Below are positions 57,044-64,000 of a DNA stretch of 64,000 nucleotides, in pieces. A program made the translations under genes and the position numbers. Position 1 is the first letter of the stretch, and every line of letters begins with the position of its first letter. The stretch spans positions 2,108,001 through 2,172,000 of the forward strand of contig NZ_CP099222.1 of NCBI RefSeq assembly GCF_029717145.1, written 5' to 3'. This DNA comes from Citrobacter freundii (GTDB lineage: Bacteria > Pseudomonadota > Gammaproteobacteria > Enterobacterales > Enterobacteriaceae). The notes under the pieces are model-generated. The model was not told the DNA's origin. It saw only the letters and a list, made by a program, of their open reading frames with translations, and did not search any database.

Positions 57044-58309
57044 ATGAACAATAAAAACCTGCAACAACGTCGTCTGGATGCTACCCCGCGTGGCGTGGGC
57101 GTGATGTGTGACTTTTTCGCCCAGTCGGCAGAAAACAGCACCATTACCGATATCGAAGGCAATCAATATATTGATTTTGCTGCCGGGATTGCCGTCCTGA
57201 ATACCGGACACCGTCATCCTCGTATGGTGCAGGCGGTTGAAGCGCAACTTCAAGCCTTTACCCACACGGCCTATCAGATTGTCCCGTACGAAAGCTACGT
57301 CTCGCTGGCGGAGAAAATCAATGCGGCCGCGCCGATTGACGGTTTGCGTAAAACCACGTTCTTTACCACCGGCGCAGAAGCTGTCGAAAACGCGGTTAAA
57401 ATTGCCCGCGCGCACACCGGCCGTCCCGGTGTGATCGCGTTTGGCGGGGGATTTCATGGCCGTACCTATATGACGATGGCGCTGACTGGCAAGGTCGCAC
57501 CGTATAAAAAAGGCTTCGGGCCGTTCCCGGGATCGGTTTACCACGCACCGTATCCTTCTGAGTTGCAGGGCATCACCACCGCAGATTCGATAAAAGCCAT
57601 CGAGTGTCTGTTTAAAGCTGATATCGACGCCAGCCAGGTCGCAGCGATTATCTTCGAACCCGTCCAGGGTGAAGGGGGCTTTGTGGTGGCCCCACCTGAA
57701 TTCGTTGCCGCTATTCGCCGCATCTGCGATGAGCACGGTATTGTGATGATTGCCGATGAAGTCCAGAGTGGTTTTGCCCGCACCGGCGAGCTTTTTGCCA
57801 TGGACCATTACGCCCACAAAGCCGATCTGATGACCATGGCGAAAAGCCTGGCGGGCGGTATGCCGCTGTCCGGCGTGGTCGGCAAAGCCGAAATTATGGA
57901 TGCCCCAGCACCGGGTGGTCTGGGCGGTACCTATGCCGGTAACCCGCTCGCCGTGGCGGCCGCTCACGCGGTGCTTGATATCATTCATGATGAGCAACTG
58001 TGCCAGCGAGCAGCAGCGCTGGGTGAACAACTGCGTGCTACGCTGACCGATGCCCGTGCGTGGTGTCCGGAACTTGCCGAAGTGCGTGGGTTAGGATCGA
58101 TGATTGCCGCTGAGTTTTGTGATGCCAGCACCGGAGAGCCTTCTGCGGCCACGGCGCAACGCGTACAGAAGAAAGCCCTTGAGCAGGGACTGCTGCTGCT
58201 TACCTGCGGCCAGTACGGCAACGTGATCCGTTTCCTCTACCCGCTGACTATTCCGCAGGAACAGTTCGTAAAAGCGCTGGAAATTATTAAATCCGTCACT
58301 AAATCGTGA
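57044..58309 (+). CDS. 4-aminobutyrate aminotransferase (GabT/PuuE type)
   Basis: 421-aa class III aminotransferase, equal in length to E. coli PuuE. The PLP lysine is Lys267 in MAKSLAGGMPLSG, with the class motif FEPVQGEGGF and DEVQSGFARTG. It should convert GABA and 2-oxoglutarate to succinate semialdehyde and glutamate, the step after aminobutyraldehyde dehydrogenase. No succinate semialdehyde dehydrogenase gene is present in the window. A terminator follows. PuuE and GabT cannot be told apart with certainty from sequence. Confidence 0.87.
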   Translation: MNNKNLQQRRLDATPRGVGVMCDFFAQSAENSTITDIEGNQYIDFAAGIAVLNTGHRHPRMVQAVEAQLQAFTHTAYQIVPYESYVSLAEKINAAAPIDGLRKTTFFTTGAEAVENAVKIARAHTGRPGVIAFGGGFHGRTYMTMALTGKVAPYKKGFGPFPGSVYHAPYPSELQGITTADSIKAIECLFKADIDASQVAAIIFEPVQGEGGFVVAPPEFVAAIRRICDEHGIVMIADEVQSGFARTGELFAMDHYAHKADLMTMAKSLAGGMPLSGVVGKAEIMDAPAPGGLGGTYAGNPLAVAAAHAVLDIIHDEQLCQRAAALGEQLRATLTDARAWCPELAEVRGLGSMIAAEFCDASTGEPSAATAQRVQKKALEQGLLLLTCGQYGNVIRFLYPLTIPQEQFVKALEIIKSVTKS

Positions 58310-58332
58310 TAGTGCGCGTATAGCGTCAACCC

Positions 58333-58366
58333 TGGCCGACGGTGGTACACATCGTCGGCTTTTTTG
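58333..58366 (+). terminator. Terminator after the GABA aminotransferase gene
   Basis: GCCGACG / CGTCGGC stem with an 11-base loop followed by six T residues. Confidence 0.88.
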
Positions 58367-58444
58367 TTCCTGTCGGTTTCTCAACGTCAATTGATCTTCA
58401 TCGGTAGAGTTACCTGATTATTGGAAATTCGTTGCCAAATACCT

Positions 58445-58468
58445 CGTTATATAATTTAATATATATCG
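58445..58468. promoter_or_regulatory. ModE-like operator over the promoter of the FecCD-type transporter
   Basis: CGT-TATAT-N7-TATAT-ATCG: an exact match to the ModE rule TATAT-N7-TAYAT with CG flanks close to those of the E. coli modA operator. It covers a possible -10, TTTAAT (58455-58460), placed 17 bases after TTGCCA (58432-58437). Its end lies about 27 bases before the start codon. Repression by molybdate-loaded ModE is inferred. Confidence 0.65.
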
Positions 58469-58494
58469 ATTTTTCTCCTGTCCAGATGGTATCT

Positions 58495-59550
58495 ATGTTA
58501 ACTCTTCGTTCATTTTTGCTGGTATGCGCCAGCATGTTGTTTGCGTTTTCGGCGCAGGCAGACCGCACGATAACCGATCAGCTTGGCCGCCAGGTCACGA
58601 TCCCCGATAGCGTCAATAAGGTGGTGGTGTTACAACACCAGACGCTGAATATTCTGGTTCAACTGGATGCCACGCAGGACATTGTCGGCGTGATGTCGAG
58701 CTGGAAAAAACAGCTTGGACCGGCGTTCGCCCGCTTTATGCCGACGATTACGACCCTGCCGACGCCGGGCGATCTCACCAGCGTGAATATTGAAAGCCTG
58801 CTGGCTATCCACCCGCAAGTGGTGTTTGTTGCCAACTATGCACCTGCCGAGATGATTCAGCAGATTCAGAATGCCGGGATTCCGGTGGTGGCTATCTCAT
58901 TACGTCAGGATGCTGCTGGCCAGCAGAACAAAATGAACCCGACTATGGCTGACGAAGAGCAGGTCTACAACGAAGGCTTAAAGCAGGGGATTCGCCTGAT
59001 TGCCGACGTGGTGGGACGTAAACCGCAGGCTGAAACGCTGATCGACTACGTTTTTTCGGCCAGGGCTAAATTCAATGCGCCGGTAGCGGCGATTGCACAG
59101 GCGCAAAAAGTCCGTATCTATATGGCCAACCCCGATCTCATGACTTACGGTGCCGGAAAGTACACGGGCCTGATGATGCAGCATGTCGGAGGGCTAAACG
59201 TGGCGGCGGCGAGCGTTAAAGGCGCGCGGCAGGTTTCGCTGGAGCAGGTGTTAGCGTGGAACCCTCAGGTGATTTTTGTCCAGGAGCGCTACCCGCAGGT
59301 GGTGACGGAGATCCTAAACGATCCCAACTGGCAGAACATCGATGCGGTAAAAAATCATCGCGTCTGGCTGATGCCGGAATACGCCAAAGCCTGGGGATAT
59401 CCGATGCCGGAAGCGCTGGCGCTGGGTGAATTGTGGATGGCAAAAAAACTCTATCCGGATGCCTATAAAAACATCGATGTTGATGCGCAGGCACAGGATT
59501 ACTACCACCGTTTTTACCGCGTGAACTGGCAGTCCGATGCCGCTAAGTAA
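58495..59550 (+). CDS. Periplasmic binding protein of a FecCD-type ABC transporter (probable molybdate/tungstate)
   Basis: 351-aa class III (BtuF/FepB-like) binding protein with a signal peptide ending near FSAQADRTITDQLGRQV. Such proteins usually carry ferric siderophores, cobalamin or, in the MolA type, molybdate and tungstate. The ModE-like box upstream and the ModA-like gene downstream favour the oxyanion reading. The start is uncertain: ATG 58495 is chosen (AGATGG 7 bases upstream); ATG 58486 and a longer frame from 58432 are open, but the latter runs through the ModE box. It overlaps the permease gene by 14 bases. Confidence 0.75.
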   Translation: MLTLRSFLLVCASMLFAFSAQADRTITDQLGRQVTIPDSVNKVVVLQHQTLNILVQLDATQDIVGVMSSWKKQLGPAFARFMPTITTLPTPGDLTSVNIESLLAIHPQVVFVANYAPAEMIQQIQNAGIPVVAISLRQDAAGQQNKMNPTMADEEQVYNEGLKQGIRLIADVVGRKPQAETLIDYVFSARAKFNAPVAAIAQAQKVRIYMANPDLMTYGAGKYTGLMMQHVGGLNVAAASVKGARQVSLEQVLAWNPQVIFVQERYPQVVTEILNDPNWQNIDAVKNHRVWLMPEYAKAWGYPMPEALALGELWMAKKLYPDAYKNIDVDAQAQDYYHRFYRVNWQSDAAK

Positions 59551-60541
59551 TCGCGCTTTCCCCCTGCAACCGATACTGATTACCGTGGTGCTACTGCTGG
59601 GTGTTGGTTCACTGTGTGTGGGGCAATATCCGCTGTCGCTGCGCGATGTGTTCTCACTGCTGAGCCATTACGCAGACTCGCAGGGTATGGCGCACCAGGT
59701 CGTCTGGACCGTCAGACTCCCGCGTATTTTGATGGCACTGCTGGCGGGCGGCGCGCTGGGGTTATGTGGGGCTACGCTGCAAGGCGTGTTTCATAATCCG
59801 CTGGTGGACCCGCATATTATTGGGGTGACCTCTGGCTCAGCATTTGGCGGCACGCTGGCGATTTTGCTTGGGCTTGATCCGTTCCTGATGATGGGGTCGA
59901 CGTTCTTCTTTGGTCTGGCGGCGTTGATTCTGGTATATGCCATTGCCGCACTACAGGGGCTGGAAAACACGCTGGTGCTGATCCTCTCGGGCATTATTTT
60001 GAGTGGTTTTTTTGCCGCGCTGGTGAGCCTGATTCAATACCAGGCCGATACCGAAGAGACGTTACCCAGCATTGTATTCTGGTTGTTGGGCAGTTTTGCG
60101 ACCGCCAACTGGCATAAAGTGTGGCTGCTGGCGGTGCCGGTCGGCATTGCGGCCATGCTGTTGTACCAGTTGCGCTGGCGAATCAACCTGTTATCACTCA
60201 ACGATAAAGACGCCAAAGCGCTCGGGGTGGCGGTGGTTCCGCTGCGGCGCAGCGTGTTGCTGTGCTGCGCATTGCTGGTTGCGGCGCAGGTCTCCGTCAG
60301 CGGCAGTATTGCCTGGGTGGGGCTGGTGATCCCGCATCTGGCCCGCCTGCTGGTAGGCGTTGATCACCGTCGGTTACTCCCCTGCGCTTTCTGGCTGGGC
60401 GGCGGTTTTATGATTGTGGTAGATGATATTGCCCGCACGCTGCTACCTGCGGAAATTCCTCTGGGGATCATCACCGCCTTGCTCGGCGCGCCGCTGTTTG
60501 CCTTTTTGCTGATTCAGTCCAGCCGACGGGGGAAACGATGA
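59537..60541 (+). CDS. FecCD/BtuC-family ABC permease
   Basis: 334-aa inner-membrane permease with about ten helices and the family motifs RLPRILMALLAGGALGLCGATLQG and GLVIPHLARLLVG. It forms the channel of the transporter. It overlaps both neighbours (14 and 4 bases), so the three genes are tightly coupled. Confidence 0.87.
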   Translation: MPLSNRAFPLQPILITVVLLLGVGSLCVGQYPLSLRDVFSLLSHYADSQGMAHQVVWTVRLPRILMALLAGGALGLCGATLQGVFHNPLVDPHIIGVTSGSAFGGTLAILLGLDPFLMMGSTFFFGLAALILVYAIAALQGLENTLVLILSGIILSGFFAALVSLIQYQADTEETLPSIVFWLLGSFATANWHKVWLLAVPVGIAAMLLYQLRWRINLLSLNDKDAKALGVAVVPLRRSVLLCCALLVAAQVSVSGSIAWVGLVIPHLARLLVGVDHRRLLPCAFWLGGGFMIVVDDIARTLLPAEIPLGIITALLGAPLFAFLLIQSSRRGKR

Positions 60542-61290
60542 TATCTGCCGCACTTAACGTCGATCAGCTGGAGTATGGTTACCGGATGCCGTTGTTTGCG
60601 CCGCTCACGTTCCGCTGTGAGAAAGGTAATATCTGGGCCGTGCTCGGGCGTAACGGTTTGGGGAAGAGCACGTTGCTGGATACGCTGACCGGTACGCTGC
60701 CGTTGTTGGGTGGAAACATACAAAGTGAGGGGGGAATGGGTATTGTGGCGCAGCATACGCGCTTACCGTTTCCCTACACCGTTAGCGATGTCGTGCTGAT
60801 GGGCCGCGCGCAGCATGTAAAGTTATTTGCTCAACCGGGCCAGCAGGATAAAAAGCGGGCGATGCAGGCGCTGGAGCAGCTCAATATTGCGCATCTTGCG
60901 TCCTGTACCTTTTGTTCACTTTCCGGCGGGCAGCAACAGTTGGTAATGATCGCCCGGGCGTTGGTCACGGATTGTCAAACGCTGTTGCTTGATGAACCCT
61001 GTTCCGCGCTGGATTTAGCCAATCAGCAGGTGGTGCTGCAGCTTATCAGCGATCTGGCGTATCGCCAGGGCTGCAGCATTCTCTTTACAACGCACGATCC
61101 GCAGCATGCACTACAGATAGCCAGTCATACGCTGCTGTTGTTGCCGCAGGGGAGATGGCTGGCGGGGCCAACTCAGGAGATTGTGACGGAAGATAATTTG
61201 TTCCAGGCGTACGGTTTACCGCTGCGAAAATTTAGCGTGGACCCGCATCCGACGCCGTTTATCGCGCCGCTGTTTACCATTCATCGTTAA
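60538..61290 (+). CDS. ABC transporter ATPase (FepC/MolC-like)
   Basis: 250-aa ATPase with Walker A GRNGLGKST, signature LSGGQQQLVM and Walker B LLLDEPCSALD. The FepC/MolC type fits the FecCD permease. Its ATG overlaps the permease stop in ATGA. Its 3' end overlaps that of the convergent ModA-like gene by 17 bases. Confidence 0.87.
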   Translation: MISAALNVDQLEYGYRMPLFAPLTFRCEKGNIWAVLGRNGLGKSTLLDTLTGTLPLLGGNIQSEGGMGIVAQHTRLPFPYTVSDVVLMGRAQHVKLFAQPGQQDKKRAMQALEQLNIAHLASCTFCSLSGGQQQLVMIARALVTDCQTLLLDEPCSALDLANQQVVLQLISDLAYRQGCSILFTTHDPQHALQIASHTLLLLPQGRWLAGPTQEIVTEDNLFQAYGLPLRKFSVDPHPTPFIAPLFTIHR

Positions 61291-61999
61291 GTGTTTTAAA
61301 ACCGGCGCTGGCCAAACATGTTTGTCCGTCGCGCGCGAGGATAAAATCAACCAGCGCTTTGACGTTTTTAGACGCCTCGAGCACCGCCAGCTGGTATTCA
61401 CAGCGAATGTTATGGTCCGTGGGGATCGTTACGCAGCGAATATCGGGCTGCCCGGCAAGTGCTGTTGCATAGTGCGCGTAGCCAATAAACAAATCCGCCA
61501 GGCCCTGGCGAATAATCCACGCGCTGGCCAGTTCGCCATTTGGCACCTTAACCGTGTCACGGCCACCGACAAGGGGAATAGCGCGTTCGCGCAGGCGCTG
61601 TCCAAGGCCGGGTTCGAGCACATCTAGGCTGTCGAATAATGCCCAGGTATAATCCCCGGAAGGGTCACAGCCGGGGGTTGAGGTGCCAATACGCAGGGTT
61701 GGATCTCGCAGTAACTCCAGCCATTCGCCGGTTTTGCGGGTGGTGAGGCTCAGTTGGTTCCAGCAAAAGGTATGCGCGGACAGTGCCCTACCGCTGGCCA
61801 GCAACTGCTGCGGATGTGCACGATTGGCCGAGGCAAATAAGGCACAAGGTTCACCGGCTTCTATACGTTCGCGTAATAATCCGGCCGGGCCGTATTCCAC
61901 ACAAACGTCAATTCCGCTTAGAGACGTGAACTGGTTTATCAGCGGGGTAAAGGCCAGCCGTAAACTGCCAGCAGCGAAGAGCGTGATGGGGCATGACAT
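61274..61999 (-). CDS. ModA-like oxyanion-binding protein without a signal peptide
   Basis: 241-aa type II solute-binding protein of the molybdate-binding (ModA/WtpA-like) group. FAAGSL at residues 8-13, GPAGLLRERIEAGEPCALFASAN and the late PNGELASAWIIRQGLADLFIGYAHYA segment follow the ModA pattern. It begins directly with the mature-like strand MSCPITLFAAGS and has no signal peptide, so it should stay in the cytoplasm. It could be a molybdate or tungstate store or sensor, or a gene that lost its signal. It is convergent with the FecCD transporter. Confidence 0.72.
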   Translation of the reverse strand: MSCPITLFAAGSLRLAFTPLINQFTSLSGIDVCVEYGPAGLLRERIEAGEPCALFASANRAHPQQLLASGRALSAHTFCWNQLSLTTRKTGEWLELLRDPTLRIGTSTPGCDPSGDYTWALFDSLDVLEPGLGQRLRERAIPLVGGRDTVKVPNGELASAWIIRQGLADLFIGYAHYATALAGQPDIRCVTIPTDHNIRCEYQLAVLEASKNVKALVDFILARDGQTCLASAGFKTLNDEW

Positions 62000-62098
62000 A
62001 ATGTAGCGAGTCCTGAATTCGAGGTCCGAAATGAATGACAGACATCTTAAACGTCATCATATTGTATATGACCAACTATTCGATGCAAATGGCAATAA

Positions 62099-63033
62099 TT
62101 ATCTGGGTAATAATTTTTTTAAGATATTAACAATTGAATTAATGATTAGCTGTACCCGGAAAGGCTGCTGTGTCTTTTTACTGTAAATCACAAACAGATC
62201 CAGATGGGTGGAGAAGTTATCAGGAAGTGTAGGGGCCAGACCGTCGATATCTGTTTCTTTAATGATCAACTCGGGCATAAATAAATAACCAAGACCCGCT
62301 TTGGCGAGTTCGATTGCGGCATACGAGTTATCGCAGGCAAAATCACCGCTAATGATTATCTTTCTTATTTTTTTATGTGAGTCGTCATTTATATACCAGA
62401 TGTTATGATTGTCTTCCATATGTGAGAAAAAAGTATACAGGGACTGTGTCCATAATCTTCAATGGAGTGGATCGGATATCTCGCAATCATGTCGCGGGTG
62501 CCATATATATTGGCCGGAATCGATGCGATATTTCGCGCAATAAGTTCGTCATTGTCGGGCAATGAATGCGTAAACAAGATGTCGCAGTCATCACTAAAAG
62601 GGACGCCAAGGGTAAATTCAGCGTTGCTGAGGTTACTGGTGGTCAGCATTAATTTAATTTCCGGATGCTGCGCTTTCAACCCAGGAATGACGTACTTGGA
62701 GATAAATAACAGCTGACCGGTAGGGGCATGGATCCTGACAAACCCATCAGACGCCAGCTTATAGGCCATTGTAAACTTCTGGATATCTTCACATGACTTC
62801 ATGTGTTTTTTGACGTAGGGGAGAAGCTCTTCACCGAAACGGGTCAATTTTATCGGCCGACAAGAGCGATCGAACACGGAGAATCCAAAACGGTCCTCCA
62901 GTTGTTGTAAGGTTCTACTGATATTGGGTTGCGCAATTTTTAGCGTTTCCGCAGCCAGACTCAAACTACGGGTACACGAAAGTTCATAAAGGATACGGAG
63001 TTCGTTATCGTTAAAGCTGATTTTCTGGACCAC
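62099..63033 (-). pseudogene. LysR-type regulator gene interrupted by a frameshift
   Basis: Two overlapping frames together make one normal LysR protein of about 310 aa. The upstream frame (63033 to 62389) carries the HTH (RSLSLAAETLKIAQPNISRTLQQLEDRFG) and half of the effector domain, then ends in off-family residues SHIWKTIITSGI. The other frame continues as SHMEDNHNIWYINDDS to 62099. The switch occurs near a run of six A residues at 62427-62432 (T6 on the coding strand) and equals a one-base loss. It is a recent inactivation, a sequencing error or, less likely, programmed slippage. Confidence 0.75.
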
Positions 63034-63578
63034 TGAGACCTCAGATATGCCTTGTGAATATTATCTGTATACATTCCCGCACGGCTTCGGCCAGTGTCTT
63101 TTGAAATTGAATGTATACAGTCCAGCCAACAAAAATAGCGCAGGAATGTTACGTGAACATACCTTTTAAACGGTTGCACAATAATATTTCAACCAATTCT
63201 TATCCATTAAAAGATAGCATGGTTTGTGTAAGAAAACAAAAAAGCAAAATGCGAAAATTACAATGAATAAACGTGTTGTTACGGGGTTCATGACTATTTT
63301 GATAATGGGTGGGCGGTAGATAAAGCCTGTTTCTACCCATTTTAAGGTTACTGCAGGAGTGTAGGTAACGCATTATATCTATTACGCATAATGTTATGCA
63401 CATTGTTTGCGAGACGCATGAGGTGAATCTGACTAGAATACCGCGCAAATTTATGGTCACAGGCTGGATTCAGGGATAACGAGTTAATACTTAAGCAAAT
63501 TTTACCGAATGAATAACGTTTTATTCACTTTTATTACAAATTAAACCCTGAGCCCTCTGTAAAAGTCGCACACTTATT
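63034..63578. other. 545-base A+T-rich intergenic region
   Basis: Promoter region between the LysR gene (-) and the intimin-like gene (+). I see no open frame of convincing length; an 18-codon frame at 63263 (MNKRVVTGF...) has no ribosome site. No clear hairpin terminator or known operator was found. Confidence 0.4.
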
Positions 63579-64000
63579 ATGATCGAAAGAACTGCATGGC
63601 TTTGCCTGATTGTACACCTGTCGATCATTACGACGCCGGTACTGGCAACAATAACAAGCGAACCTCAATCGTCGCAATGGCAAAGCGAATTACTTGCACG
63701 ACCTTCTGTCGTATATGTGCTTCAGGCCGAAGAAACGACGGATTCCGTTGCCGAACGCTTAGGTCTGACGACCACCCAACTGCGCTATTTCAACCAATTC
63801 AGAACATTTAACAAACCGTTTGAACAATTAGATCAGGGTGATGAGCTTGATATTCCGGCCTCAGCCTCCGGTGGTAATAAGGCGGCAGGCGCGAGTGACA
63901 AGCTACACCAGGAACAGGAAAACGACGCCGGGGTTAAACGCCTTGCCAGCGGTGCTTCTGGCCTGGCGAATATTCTGGAAAACGGCGATGCGGCACAAGC
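63579..64000 (+). CDS. Intimin/invasin-like inverse autotransporter, N-terminus (3' end cut by window edge)
   Basis: Open frame of 140 codons running off the window from ATG 63579; a TGA 30 bases upstream fixes this as the first start. A signal peptide ends near TTPVLATITS. It is followed by a LysM-like segment (VVYVLQAEETTDSVAERLGLTTTQLRYFNQFRTF...LDQGDELDIP) that aligns by eye with the periplasmic LysM of intimin (YTLKTGETVADLS...PGQQIILP). The next stretch, LASGASGLANILENGDAAQ, fits the linker before the beta-barrel. A surface adhesin is likely; the passenger lies beyond the edge. Confidence 0.65.
   Translation, partial: MIERTAWLCLIVHLSIITTPVLATITSEPQSSQWQSELLARPSVVYVLQAEETTDSVAERLGLTTTQLRYFNQFRTFNKPFEQLDQGDELDIPASASGGNKAAGASDKLHQEQENDAGVKRLASGASGLANILENGDAAQ

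Noticed and set aside
58310-58494. Molybdenum cofactor or cobalamin riboswitch before the FecCD-type operon
   Set aside because: Only about 130 bases lie between the terminator and the start, without the conserved helices or B12 box; the ModE-like DNA site explains the region better.
62420-62440. Programmed -1 frameshift in the LysR gene
   Set aside because: The T-rich stretch does not form a proper X-XXY-YYZ slippery site in the reading frame and no downstream stimulatory hairpin is evident; a one-base deletion or sequencing error is simpler.
63263-63319. 18-codon hydrophobic frame MNKRVVTGF...
   Set aside because: Too short to judge, with no ribosome site and no neighbour that would explain it.
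63596-63811. 71-codon frame at the right end
   Set aside because: It is out of frame with the longer open intimin-like frame from 63579, which has a signal peptide and runs off the edge.

Overview
The window is chromosomal DNA of an enterobacterium, most likely Citrobacter. The backbone order matches E. coli K-12 and Salmonella: ydiJ-menI-ydiH, rydB, sufABCDSE, ldtE, lpp, pykF, later fumD and ydhYVWXUT. The insert between pykF and fumD matches the tetrathionate half of Salmonella pathogenicity island 2, but no type III secretion gene lies between pykF and the ydh operon. No tRNA, rRNA, CRISPR array, transposase or phage gene was found. All identifications come from reading the sequence and from memory of the families; no database search was run.

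Bases 1-14.9 kb hold housekeeping genes: ydiJ (cut by the left edge), menI, ydiH, an extra divergent pair (a metallo-beta-lactamase-fold protein and a LysR regulator), the RydB RNA, the Fur-controlled suf iron-sulfur operon, the L,D-transpeptidase ldtE, Braun lipoprotein lpp, and pykF with a Cra site. Bases 15.0-19.4 kb hold a four-gene minus-strand operon of unknown function: a DeoR-HTH/PfkB-kinase fusion, an amidotransferase-like protein, a proline-iminopeptidase-like hydrolase and an APC permease. It corresponds to orf408, orf245, orf32 and orf48 of Salmonella SPI-2. A MetNIQ-type ABC transporter (19.9-22.4 kb) separates it from ttrACB and ttrSR (22.5-29.8 kb), the tetrathionate reductase and its two-component system.

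Bases 29.9-36.5 kb hold fumD and the anaerobic ydhYVWXUT operon, with an FNR box and a Nar-like palindrome in its leader. Bases 36.5-39.6 kb hold a polar amino acid ABC transporter. Bases 40.2-46.7 kb hold a sugar-acid operon: a DgoR-like regulator, dgoK, dgoA, an MFS carrier, an IlvD/Edd dehydratase and a DapA-family aldolase.

Bases 47.0-58.3 kb read as a polyamine/GABA degradation region. It has an APC permease, a lone Cache-domain protein with a GntR regulator, an aminoaldehyde-type dehydrogenase, a SnoaL-like periplasmic protein, a Tat-exported flavoprotein resembling spermidine dehydrogenase, a triheme cytochrome c, a GabR-like regulator and a GabT/PuuE aminotransferase. Bases 58.4-62.0 kb hold a FecCD-type ABC transporter behind a ModE-like box, next to a ModA-like protein without a signal peptide. 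This is probably molybdate or tungstate uptake, which would suit the molybdopterin enzymes TtrA and YdhV nearby. The window ends with a frameshifted LysR gene and the start of an intimin/invasin-like protein.
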